Below are positions 1 to 6,600 of a stretch of DNA of 20,349 bases, piece after piece (the first letter of the stretch is position 1; every line of letters starts with the position of its first letter). This DNA is from Solirubrobacterales bacterium (GTDB taxonomy: Bacteria; Actinomycetota; Thermoleophilia; Solirubrobacterales; Solirubrobacteraceae). Location of the stretch: positions 1 to 20,349 of the forward strand of contig JACCYI010000270.1 of assembly GCA_013696535.1 (NCBI GenBank), read 5' to 3'. Position numbers and translations under genes: made by a program. The notes under the pieces were generated by a model. The model was not told the origin of the DNA, did no database searches, and was given only the letters and a program-made list of their open reading frames with translations.

Positions 1-263
1 ACGGCACGCCGGCGGTGTTCGACCGCTACTCCAACTGCTTCATCAAGATCCATTTCCCGATTCCCGCGGGGCGGGAGGACGAGATCGCCCGCAAGGTGCT
101 CATCAAGCACCTCCAGTCGGGCAACTCGTACGGGATCCTGCTCAAGGAGCGCCACTGCAAGTTTCCGCAGCCCGAGCTCGGCCCATGGGTTGCTGAGTCG
201 AAGACGGTGGGAACGGATTGGGAGCCGCCGGTGCTCGAAGGCTGGGAGCCTCCGGCGCACTAG
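1..263 (+). CDS. 3' end of an unidentified gene
   Basis: The reading frame is open from base 3 to the stop at 261-263 and continues off the left edge, so only the last 86 or so residues are visible. A GTG at 15 lies inside the frame and is probably an internal valine rather than the start. The visible tail is soluble, with two cysteines (in YSNCF and RHCKF), a helical stretch around EDEIARKVLIKHL, and a Trp/Pro-rich end in which WEPPV and WEPPA recur nine residues apart. There is no membrane segment or signal. I do not recognise the family and assign no function. It points the same way as the FAD oxidoreductase 288 bases downstream, but an inverted repeat lies between them, so co-transcription is uncertain. 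The amino acid make-up is that of a real protein, unlike the Arg/Pro-rich overlapping frames. Confidence 0.7.
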   Translation, partial: GTPAVFDRYSNCFIKIHFPIPAGREDEIARKVLIKHLQSGNSYGILLKERHCKFPQPELGPWVAESKTVGTDWEPPVLEGWEPPAH

Positions 264-551
264 CTCTCTTTGGCGCCCGCGGGTTGGCGGGCGGATCAAC
301 GGAAGTAACCGAGATGCACGTTCTCCCTGCCACAGCGAGGACAACGTGCATCTCGATCCACTGGCAGCGGCGAGATCCACGTTTGCCTGTCAGAGCGACA
401 TCACACTGAGACGGATGCCTCCGTGATGCCAAGGCTCCAAGTCCTTCGCCTCGCCGGCGGGGATTCTCATCGCCACCACCTGACCGGCTACCATGCGTCC
501 TAGGCATACGCCTTGCCCAGACGGCAACACACCGAAGGAGACCACGACCGC
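264..551. other. Intergenic region with inverted repeat and candidate leader
   Basis: This 288-base gap separates the truncated gene from the FAD oxidoreductase. It holds a perfect 13-bp inverted repeat (310-355, listed separately), a small hairpin ACGGA-TGCC-TCCGT (411-424), and TTGCC-CAGAC-GGCAA (513-527) just before the ribosome site GAAGGAG (534-540). TACCAT (489-494) could be a -10 box, but no convincing -35 box lies at the right distance. I found no tRNA and no riboswitch class I could name. Short frames on both strands here are Arg/Pro-rich and look non-coding. Confidence 0.5.
310..355. repeat. Perfect 13-bp inverted repeat, possible operator or terminator
   Basis: The arms CGAGATGCACGTT (310-322) and AACGTGCATCTCG (343-355) are exact reverse complements separated by 20 bases. 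Three further pairs are possible inside the loop after one mismatch (324-326 with 339-341). It lies 46 bases after the stop of the truncated gene. As RNA it would form a strong hairpin and could end transcription, but no T-run follows on either strand. As DNA it could be a site for the nearby IclR or GntR regulator. The pairing is seen directly; the role is inference. Confidence 0.6.
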
Positions 552-1844
552 ATGAGCGTCCCCATCCCCGCGTCCGTCCGCACCCTGGTCATAGGGGCCG
601 GCGTCCACGGGCTCTCGACCGCCTGGCAACTCGCCGAGCGCGGCGAAGAGGTGCTGGTCATCGACAAGACCGGCGTCGCCGCCGGCGCGTCGGGGATCGC
701 GTGCGGTGTCGTGCGCAACAACTACTTCCAGCCGGCCATGTCTGAGCTGATGGCCGCGTGCGTCGAGGTCTGGGAGTCCGATCCAGATACCCTCCACTAC
801 CACGGCTCGGGCTACATCGCGCTCGGACCGGCGGCACAGGAGAGCGACCTGGAGACCGTCTTCGAACGCCAGCAGCGGATCGGCTATCCCTCCGAGCTGC
901 ACGTGGGCGAGGAAGCCGTCTTCGATCACATGCGCAGTCTGTACCCGGACTGGCGCGCGAACGGGCTCACCGTCTGCCTGCACGAGCACGCCGGCGGCTT
1001 CGCCTTCAACAAGGAGTCGATGCACGGCCTCGCCGACAAGGCACGGGCAGCCGGCGCGACGATCGCCGAGGGCGTCGAAGTCACCGGTTTCGAACGCGAC
1101 AACTCAGGCGCGGTCGAGCGCGTGCAGACCAGCGCGGGGCCGATTGCGGTCGAGCAGGTCGTCGTGGCCGTCGGGCCGTGGATCGCGTCGCTGTGGGACA
1201 TGCTCGACCTGCCCGACCGCCTCGACGTCCGCACGCCCGACGGGACCGTGCACGCAGACCAGCCCATGTGGACCTACTGGTATCTGCAGGAGGGTGAGAT
1301 CGGCGTCGATCCGGCGACGTTCACGACCGCTGCCGGCGCCCCGTCGCCCGTGCTGCACGTGGACTCGGACCGTCCGCTGCTCGACGACGGTGGCCGGCTG
1401 ATCACCGACGAGGCTTGGGGGATCTACGTCAAGCCCGATCGCGACAGCGTCCAGGGCGGTGCGGCGCCGATTCGCCTCGCTCACGAGTTCGAAGTCGATC
1501 CCTACCCCTCCGGCACGGTCGACCCTGAGTTCCCTGACATGTGGTGCGCCGCCCTCTCGCACTGCCTGGGGCGCTTCGAGAACACGCGTCCTGCGTACCG
1601 GCAGGTTCGCTCAGGCGGCGTCGGCGCGTTTACCGCCGACAACTTCCCCGTCTTCGATTACATGCTTCCTAACGTCTACGTCGCGGCGGACTCCAACCAC
1701 GGCTACAAGATGGTCGCCGTCGGCCGGGAGATCGCTCGCACGCTGACCGGAGAGCATTCCACGCTGCTTCACCCGTTCCGTTACGACCGCTTCGCGTCCG
1801 GCGACCTGCACCCGGTGTCCAACAGCCCGTATCCCTGGAGCTGA
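552..1844 (+). CDS. FAD-dependent amine oxidoreductase (DAO superfamily, SoxB-like)
   Basis: This 430-residue protein probably oxidises an N-substituted amino acid, giving the free amino acid and an aldehyde. An FAD-binding Rossmann motif GAGVHG sits at residues 15-20, with the acidic strand end at VLVIDK (34-39). The N-terminal pattern (VHGLSTAWQLA, then VRNNYF and VEVWE) resembles the beta subunit of heterotetrameric sarcosine oxidase, as does GGFAFNKES followed by VEVTGF (148-180). The C-terminal FAD motif is TADNFPVFDY then SNHGYKM (361-387). Where SoxB proteins carry a histidine that binds FMN covalently, this one appears to have Asn153. The start is ATG 552, 11 bases after GAAGGAG; a TTG 39 bases upstream in frame has no ribosome site. 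No alpha, gamma or delta subunit genes are present. Given the gmaS-mgsABC context, N-methylglutamate or a related N-alkyl-glutamate is a plausible substrate; sarcosine or dimethylglycine are alternatives. Confidence 0.8.
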   Translation: MSVPIPASVRTLVIGAGVHGLSTAWQLAERGEEVLVIDKTGVAAGASGIACGVVRNNYFQPAMSELMAACVEVWESDPDTLHYHGSGYIALGPAAQESDLETVFERQQRIGYPSELHVGEEAVFDHMRSLYPDWRANGLTVCLHEHAGGFAFNKESMHGLADKARAAGATIAEGVEVTGFERDNSGAVERVQTSAGPIAVEQVVVAVGPWIASLWDMLDLPDRLDVRTPDGTVHADQPMWTYWYLQEGEIGVDPATFTTAAGAPSPVLHVDSDRPLLDDGGRLITDEAWGIYVKPDRDSVQGGAAPIRLAHEFEVDPYPSGTVDPEFPDMWCAALSHCLGRFENTRPAYRQVRSGGVGAFTADNFPVFDYMLPNVYVAADSNHGYKMVAVGREIARTLTGEHSTLLHPFRYDRFASGDLHPVSNSPYPWS

Positions 1845-1847
1845 GCG

Positions 1848-2612
1848 TCATCGCCCGCCGAGCGCCTGGGTGAGGCCCGCGGCGGCGCCCAGGAGTGAGG
1901 GAAGGACCGCCTCGCGGCGCTCGGCGGCGAGGCGGGTGGCGGGGCCCTGGAGCCCGACGATAGCCTCGAGCTTGACCCCTCGGCCGAAGATCGGGGCCGC
2001 CAGACCGACGAGGTCGGGCTCTCGCTCACCGACCGCCTCCGCCCAGCCTCGGTCACGAACCGCTTCGACCTCGTCGGCGAGCGCCTCCGGACTCACGATC
2101 GTCTGTTCCGTGTAGTGCGCGAGGTCCAGTGCAGCCGGGCCGACGGCGCCGAAGGCGAGCATCACCTTCCCGGTCGCCGTCGCGTGCGCAACGCTCGGGC
2201 GCCCGAGCCGCGCCATGCTCACCACGCTGGACTCAGCCGGCACGAAGTCGACGGTCACCGCCTCGCGACCCGCGGGAACCGAGAGCGTCGCGCTCTCCCC
2301 CGTCTCGGCGGCCAGCGCCCGCAGCCGCGGGCGGGCCAGCTCGCGGACGTCGAGCCGCGCGAGCACCGCGTCAGCCATGGCGACCAGGTGCAGGCCGAGC
2401 CGGTACGCCCCGCCGGGGTCACGGTCGACCAGACCACCGCGCTCGAGCGTCGCCAGCAGCCGCGACGCGCTGCTGGCGTTGACGCCTATCCGGCGAGCGA
2501 GCTCTGCGACACGCAGCCCGTCCGGGCTTTCGGCCAGAGCATCGAGGAGTGCCACCGCCCGGGTCACGGAAGCCACCGGACGCGCTCGGGTCAGCTGTTC
2601 CTCGCCGCTCAT
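1848..2612 (-). CDS. IclR-family transcriptional regulator
   Basis: This 254-residue protein has the IclR layout: an N-terminal winged helix (about residues 13-73, with VAELARRIGVNASSASRLLATL as the helix-turn-helix and YRLG closing the wing), then an effector domain (about 80-250) with the family signatures VARLGRPSVAHATATGKVMLAF and a late GLAAPIF segment. IclR proteins bind small metabolites and usually control nearby catabolic genes as repressors or activators. It converges on the FAD oxidoreductase with a 3-base gap and starts 32 bases after the GntR gene on the same strand, so the two regulators are probably co-transcribed. No clear Shine-Dalgarno sequence is visible ahead of ATG 2612, which would fit translation linked to the upstream gene. 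The effector cannot be read from the sequence. Confidence 0.9.
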   Translation of the reverse strand: MSGEEQLTRARPVASVTRAVALLDALAESPDGLRVAELARRIGVNASSASRLLATLERGGLVDRDPGGAYRLGLHLVAMADAVLARLDVRELARPRLRALAAETGESATLSVPAGREAVTVDFVPAESSVVSMARLGRPSVAHATATGKVMLAFGAVGPAALDLAHYTEQTIVSPEALADEVEAVRDRGWAEAVGEREPDLVGLAAPIFGRGVKLEAIVGLQGPATRLAAERREAVLPSLLGAAAGLTQALGGR

Positions 2613-2644
2613 CGCCGACAGTGTGACCGGGAGCTCGCCGTCTC

Positions 2645-3460
2645 TCAGCGTCGGCCGTCGCCGTTGCCGCCCGCGGTACCCACGTGCGCCGGCCGATCGA
2701 CGTGCAGCGAGCGAATGACCTCCAGATCCACACCACCCGGGAGGAAGACGTCGCGCGAGCGCTGGACGACCTGCCCGGTCGCTACCTGGACGGTCTCCTG
2801 CAGCTCCAGCCCCGCCACCGAGCGTCGCACTTCGAGCGCCTTGCCGTCCGTGTCGTGCGGCCCGATGAGGACCGCTTGGATGCGGGTCGCCGAGAACGTG
2901 ATGGGAAGCCCTTGGCCGACGAGGACGTCGAGCAGCATGTCCCCTCGCTCGAACGCCTCCGCGAGGGCGGCGTCGTCGGGGAGGGCCACGTCCGGGTGCA
3001 CCACGTCATGCATGATCGCGTTGGGCCGGGAATTGACCAGCACGATGCGCGAGAACGTCGGCGCGATCGCTTCCGGAGAGAGGTCGAATACCGCAGACAG
3101 GTCGGGGCCGATCGGCTTGCGCTCCATCCGGACCTTGCGCTGGCTCAGGGTAAGACCCCGGCGCCGCGCGAGCGACGAGTAGGACTCGAGCCGCTCGAGG
3201 CCCTCGTTGAGAGCCGTCGGCCTCGCAACCTGACCGACGAACGTCCCGCTGCCCTGGCGGCGCACGATCTCGCCGCTCTCCTCCAAGCGCTGCAGCGCCG
3301 TTCGCAACGTCCCCCGCGACACCCCGAGCATCCGCGCGAGATCGTGTTCGGGCGGGAGCCGGTCACCCGGCCGATAGCGGCCGGGAGCCAGCCAGTTGCC
3401 CAAGGCCTCCTCGGCGCTGTCGGCGAGCGACCGCCGACGTTCAGCGGGTTGCGTGTCCAT
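2645..3460 (-). CDS. GntR-family regulator with UTRA domain (HutC type)
   Basis: This is a 271-residue repressor-type protein. Residues 11-77 form the GntR winged helix: RYRPGDRLPPEHDLARMLG, then VSRGTLRTALQRLEESG and the wing RRQGSGTFV. Residues about 95-240 form a UTRA ligand domain, with the expected patterns for sugar-, amino acid- or amine-sensing HutC-like proteins (ALLDVL-type segment, SATRIQAV, LELQETV). I chose ATG 3460, which has GGAG about ten bases upstream; the frame extends 21 residues further, but those are Arg-rich and unlike the family. It follows mgsC on the same strand with an 88-base gap that contains a weak hairpin (CGGGT-TCAC-ACCCG, 3526-3539), so it may share the mgs transcript or have its own promoter. 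The position suggests it controls the mgs genes. Confidence 0.9.
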   Translation of the reverse strand: MDTQPAERRRSLADSAEEALGNWLAPGRYRPGDRLPPEHDLARMLGVSRGTLRTALQRLEESGEIVRRQGSGTFVGQVARPTALNEGLERLESYSSLARRRGLTLSQRKVRMERKPIGPDLSAVFDLSPEAIAPTFSRIVLVNSRPNAIMHDVVHPDVALPDDAALAEAFERGDMLLDVLVGQGLPITFSATRIQAVLIGPHDTDGKALEVRRSVAGLELQETVQVATGQVVQRSRDVFLPGGVDLEVIRSLHVDRPAHVGTAGGNGDGRR

Positions 3461-3548
3461 CCATGCTCGTCTCCGAGTCCACTTCGCGCGAGGTGTCCGC
3501 GACCGCGGGCATGCTCTGATCATCCCGGGTTCACACCCGAGAGTCCAG

Positions 3549-4871
3549 TCAGGCCGTGACGCCCGGAATCCAGCTCGTGCCCGCCAGCGGCCGGCGCGAC
3601 ATCGCCGCCGCTTCCACGGTCAGCGCCACCAGGTCTTCCGGCTCGAGGTTGTGTACGTGGGATTTGCCGCACGCCCTCGCGAGGGTCTGGGTCTCGAGCA
3701 CCATGGTCTGCAGATAGTTGGCGAGCCGGCGCGCGCCCAGCGCAGGATCGAAGCGCGCCGCGAGCTCGGGATCCTGCGTGGAGATCCCGGCCGGGTCGCG
3801 GCCCTCGTGCCAATCGTCGTAGAAACCGGGAGCCGTTCCCAGCGCCGCGTATTCGGCGGCTAGCTCCGGCGCGTTGTCGCCCAGGGCGATCATCGCCGCC
3901 GTCCCGATGGACACGGCGTCGGCGCCGAGGGCCAGGGCCTTAGCGACGTCGGCGCCCGATCGCACGCCGCCCGACACCACCAGCTGGACCTCCCGGTGCA
4001 TGCCGAGCTCCTGCAGCGACTCGACCGCCTGCGGGATCGCGGCGAGGATCGGGATGCCGACGTGCTCGATGAACACATCCTGGGTGGCGGCCGTCCCGCC
4101 CTGCATGCCGTCGAGCACGATCACGTCGGCGCCGGACTTGACCGCCAGGGCCACGTCGTAGTACGGGCGCGAGGCGCCGACCTTGACGAAGATCGGCTTC
4201 TCCCAGTCCGTGATCTCCCGCAGCTCGCCGATCTTGATCTCGAGATCGTCAGGCCCGGTCCAGTCGGGATGGCGGCACGCGCTGCGCTGGTCGATGCCCT
4301 TGGGCAGGTCGCGCATCTCGGCCACCCGGTCAGAGATCTTCTGCCCGAGCAGCATCCCTCCGCCGCCCGGCTTGGCGCCTTGGCCCACGACGATCTCGAT
4401 CGCGTCGGCACGCCGCAGGTCGTCGGGGTTCATCCCGTAGCGAGACGGCAGCAGCTGGTACACCAGTGTCTTCGAAGCGCGGCGCTCCTCGGGCGTCATG
4501 CCGCCGTCGCCCGTCGTCGTAGCGGTTCCCATGGCGGTCGCCCCCCGGCCGAGCGCTTCCTTGGCGGGCGCCGAGAGCGAGCCGAAGCTCATACCGGCGA
4601 TGGTGATGGGAATGTCGAGCTTCAGCGGACGCTTGGCGAAGCGGGTACCGAGGGTGACGTCGGTGTCGCAACGCTCCCGGTAGCCCTCGAGGGGGTAGCG
4701 GGAGACGCTCGCGCCGAGGAACAGCAGGTCGTCGAAGTGCGGAAGCCTGCGCTTGGCTCCCCAGCCGCGGATGTCGTAGATCCCCTCGCGCGCCGCGCGC
4801 TGGATCTCCGCGATGACGGTGCGGTCGAAGGTCGCCGACTCGCGCAGCCCGTTGAAGCCGTTCTCGCTCAT
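3549..4871 (-). CDS. mgsC: N-methylglutamate synthase-type FMN subunit (glutamate synthase large-subunit-like)
   Basis: This 440-residue protein is the FMN-binding (beta/alpha)8 synthase domain of the glutamate synthase family, known as MgsC in methylamine users and GlxD in rhizobia. Seen motifs: GMSFGSLSAPAKEALGRGA (93-111), GDGGMTPEER (121-130), GQGAKPGGGGMLLGQKI (163-179), IVLDGMQGGTAAT (251-263) and the phosphate-binding VVSGGVRSGADV...GADAVSIGTAAM (298-327). It would join the amino group of a gamma-glutamyl-amide, or ammonia, to a 2-oxo acid. After residue 330, where GltB has cysteines for a [3Fe-4S] cluster, there is none; the text resumes at DPAGISTQDPEL. Only three cysteines occur in the whole protein. 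The start ATG 4871 overlaps the mgsB stop as ATGA; the 29 residues possible upstream are Arg/Pro-rich overlap. Family certain, exact substrate inferred from context. Confidence 0.88.
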   Translation of the reverse strand: MSENGFNGLRESATFDRTVIAEIQRAAREGIYDIRGWGAKRRLPHFDDLLFLGASVSRYPLEGYRERCDTDVTLGTRFAKRPLKLDIPITIAGMSFGSLSAPAKEALGRGATAMGTATTTGDGGMTPEERRASKTLVYQLLPSRYGMNPDDLRRADAIEIVVGQGAKPGGGGMLLGQKISDRVAEMRDLPKGIDQRSACRHPDWTGPDDLEIKIGELREITDWEKPIFVKVGASRPYYDVALAVKSGADVIVLDGMQGGTAATQDVFIEHVGIPILAAIPQAVESLQELGMHREVQLVVSGGVRSGADVAKALALGADAVSIGTAAMIALGDNAPELAAEYAALGTAPGFYDDWHEGRDPAGISTQDPELAARFDPALGARRLANYLQTMVLETQTLARACGKSHVHNLEPEDLVALTVEAAAMSRRPLAGTSWIPGVTA

Positions 4872-5575
4872 GCGTGGTCGACGTCGAAGTTGTAGAGCCG
4901 GCGGGCAGACCCATAGCGGCGGAACTGCGACGGATCGGCGTCCGTCAGCCCACCGCACTCGAGCAGGGATTCCAGCTGTGCGACGTGCTCCCCACCCATC
5001 TCCTTCTCGACGCAGTCGGCGCCCAGGTCAGCCACCCGGCCGCGGACGTAGAGGCGTGCCTCGTAGATCGAGTCGCCCAGGGCGTCGCCCGCGTCACCAC
5101 CGACCACCAGGCAACCGGACTGCGCCATGAACGCGCTCATATGCCCGACCGACCCGTGCACGACGATGTCGACGCCCTTCATCGAGATTCCGCATCGGGC
5201 CGAGGCGTCGCCTCCGATCACCAGGAGGCCTCCATGAGCCGTGGCGCCGGCCGACTGGCTGGCGTTGCCGTGGACCACAACCTTCCCCGACATCATGTTC
5301 TCGGCCACCCCGACGCCGCAGTTGCCGTGCACGCGGACGGTCGCCTGCTGGTTCATCCCCGCGCAGTAGTAGCCGACGTGGCCCTCGACGTCGACCTCGA
5401 GCGGGGCGTCGATCCCCACGGCGATCGCGTGCAGGCCCCCGGGGTTGACCACCCGCCAGTGCTGTGACGCGCCGGGCTCGCCTCCGACGGCGTGCAGTCG
5501 GCCGTTGAACTCGCGCAGCGAGATGGCCGCCAGGTCGATCGTCTGCTCCGTGTCCGGGCCCACCACGGCCTTCAC
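4868..5575 (-). CDS. mgsB: N-methylglutamate synthase-type GXGXG subunit
   Basis: This 235-residue protein is a stand-alone GXGXG beta-helix domain, like the C-terminal domain of glutamate synthase and FwdC. The repeats run about residues 53-180 as short turns: VEGHVGYYCAGM, VHGNCGVGVAENM, VHGNASQSAGATAHGG, IGGDASARCGISM, VHGSVGHMSAFMAQSG and VGGDAGDALGDS. In this family it packs against the FMN domain and helps form the ammonia channel. The C-terminal part (about 181-235) is charged and helical and ends RRLYNFDVDHA. I chose the GTG at 5575 because its GTGA overlaps the mgsA stop, exactly as the mgsB-mgsC junction is an ATGA; a longer frame would add 17 residues inside mgsA. The two 4-base overlaps imply coupled synthesis of the A, B and C subunits in equal amounts. 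GlxC is an equivalent name in rhizobia. Confidence 0.85.
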   Translation of the reverse strand: MKAVVGPDTEQTIDLAAISLREFNGRLHAVGGEPGASQHWRVVNPGGLHAIAVGIDAPLEVDVEGHVGYYCAGMNQQATVRVHGNCGVGVAENMMSGKVVVHGNASQSAGATAHGGLLVIGGDASARCGISMKGVDIVVHGSVGHMSAFMAQSGCLVVGGDAGDALGDSIYEARLYVRGRVADLGADCVEKEMGGEHVAQLESLLECGGLTDADPSQFRRYGSARRLYNFDVDHA

Positions 5576-6480
5576 GACACGAGCTCCCGCTCCCAGCTGT
5601 AGATGCGCGCCGGCTCGGGCTCCCACATCACGGCATCGGCGGCGCCGGGAAGGGTCGCGATGGCTCGATACTCCGAGGCCATGGCCACCCAGTCATCGGT
5701 CTCCGCCATCACGGCCGGCTTGCAGGCGATCGGATCGCGCAGCACCGCGAAGCCCTCCGCGGTGCCCACCAGGAATGTGTAGAAGCCGTCGAGGTCGCGG
5801 AGGCAGCCCTCGAGCGCGGCCTCGAGCGAGGCCCCTCGGCTCATCCTCCAGGTGAGGTAGCCCGCGGCGACCTCGGTGTCGTTGTCGGTACGGAAGGCGA
5901 TGCCGTGCTGACGCAGCTCGCGACGCAGCCGATTGTGATTGGACAACGAGCCGTTGTGCACCAGACACAGGTCCAACCCGGTCGAGTAGGGGTGTGAGTG
6001 CTCCGTGGTGACCCGGCTCTCGGTGGCCATGCGGGTGTGTCCGAGGCCGTGGCTGGCTTGGATGTCGTTCAAGCCGAAGCGCTCGACGAACGAATCGGGA
6101 CGACCCATCTCCTTGAAGAGCTCGATGCTCTTGCCCGCGCTCATGACCTGCAGCTCGGGGTGGCGCTCGGCGAACCATCCCTGGAGCAGGTTCGCTTCTG
6201 CGTCGGCGACCAGCACCGCGTGACTCGCCCGGATATCAGGCTCCGGATCGCACCCGAACTCCGTGGCCAGCTCGGCTGCGAGGCCGGTCCACGGGTACGC
6301 CGGGTCCGGCGAGAACACGGACACCTTGCAGGCGCCATCCCGCGCAGGGTTGCGGTAGAAGGCCACTCCGGCGCTGTCGGGCCCACGGTCGCACATCTGG
6401 CCGAGCATGGCACCGAGATGCTCCCCGAGGCGCTCCTCGACGGACGGGGACTTGGCGAACAATCCGACGATTCCGCACAT
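5572..6480 (-). CDS. mgsA: N-methylglutamate synthase-type class II glutamine amidotransferase subunit
   Basis: This 302-residue protein is a class II (Ntn) amidotransferase. Cys2 in MCGIVGLF becomes the catalytic N-terminal residue once Met is removed. Other family motifs are RGPDSAG (32-38), GHTRMAT (147-153), HNGSLSN (175-181) and TDNDTEV (198-204), the glutaminase pocket, ending with the RDP element near 248. In the N-methylglutamate pathway this subunit hydrolyses gamma-glutamylmethylamide and passes the amine to the FMN subunit; in GlxB-type enzymes the substrate may be glutamine. About residues 45-125 form an insertion not found in minimal amidotransferase domains but usual in GltB-like and MgsA proteins. 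ATG 6480 has GGAG seven bases upstream. It is the first gene of mgsABC, with a candidate promoter and a hairpin in the 120-base gap before it. Confidence 0.88.
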   Translation of the reverse strand: MCGIVGLFAKSPSVEERLGEHLGAMLGQMCDRGPDSAGVAFYRNPARDGACKVSVFSPDPAYPWTGLAAELATEFGCDPEPDIRASHAVLVADAEANLLQGWFAERHPELQVMSAGKSIELFKEMGRPDSFVERFGLNDIQASHGLGHTRMATESRVTTEHSHPYSTGLDLCLVHNGSLSNHNRLRRELRQHGIAFRTDNDTEVAAGYLTWRMSRGASLEAALEGCLRDLDGFYTFLVGTAEGFAVLRDPIACKPAVMAETDDWVAMASEYRAIATLPGAADAVMWEPEPARIYSWERELVS

Positions 6481-6508
6481 CTGCAGTCTCCGGTCGAGTC
6501 GGCACGTA

Positions 6509-6530
6509 ATCCCGCCGAAGGTGGCGGGAT
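6509..6530 (-). repeat. Perfect 8-bp hairpin in the mgsA leader
   Basis: ATCCCGCC (6509-6516) and GGCGGGAT (6523-6530) pair perfectly around a 6-base loop. The element lies between a candidate -10 box (6536-6541) and the mgsA ribosome site, so it would sit at or next to the 5' end of the mgs transcript. It may be an operator overlapping the start of transcription, an mRNA-stabilising hairpin, or both. There is no T-run, so a terminator is unlikely. The pairing is seen; the role is inferred. Confidence 0.6.
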
Positions 6531-6535
6531 GGCGA

Positions 6536-6564
6536 GTTATAGCCCGACGGAATCGCCGTTACCA
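6536..6564 (-). promoter_or_regulatory. Candidate promoter of mgsABC
   Basis: On the minus strand TATAAC (6541-6536) matches a -10 box well. Seventeen bases upstream TGGTAA (6564-6559) is only a weak -35 box. Transcription would begin near 6529, about 50 bases before the mgsA start and directly at the 8-bp hairpin. A weak -35 box fits a promoter that needs an activator. Confidence 0.35.
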
Positions 6565-6600
6565 TGTGCGAACCACACACATCGACGCGACGGGTGCCGC

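Noticed and set aside
142..507. A 121-residue minus-strand frame over the first intergenic region
   Set aside because: Arg/Pro/Ala-rich with no ribosome site, and it overlaps the end of the upstream gene and the inverted repeat.
513..551. Upstream TTG start that would lengthen the FAD oxidoreductase by 13 residues
   Set aside because: It lies before the ribosome site at 534-540, while ATG 552 is correctly placed after it and gives the usual short N-terminus before the FAD motif.
3526..3539. Hairpin CGGGT-TCAC-ACCCG between mgsC and the GntR gene
   Set aside because: A 5-bp stem in GC-rich DNA with no T-run is too weak to call a terminator or operator on its own.
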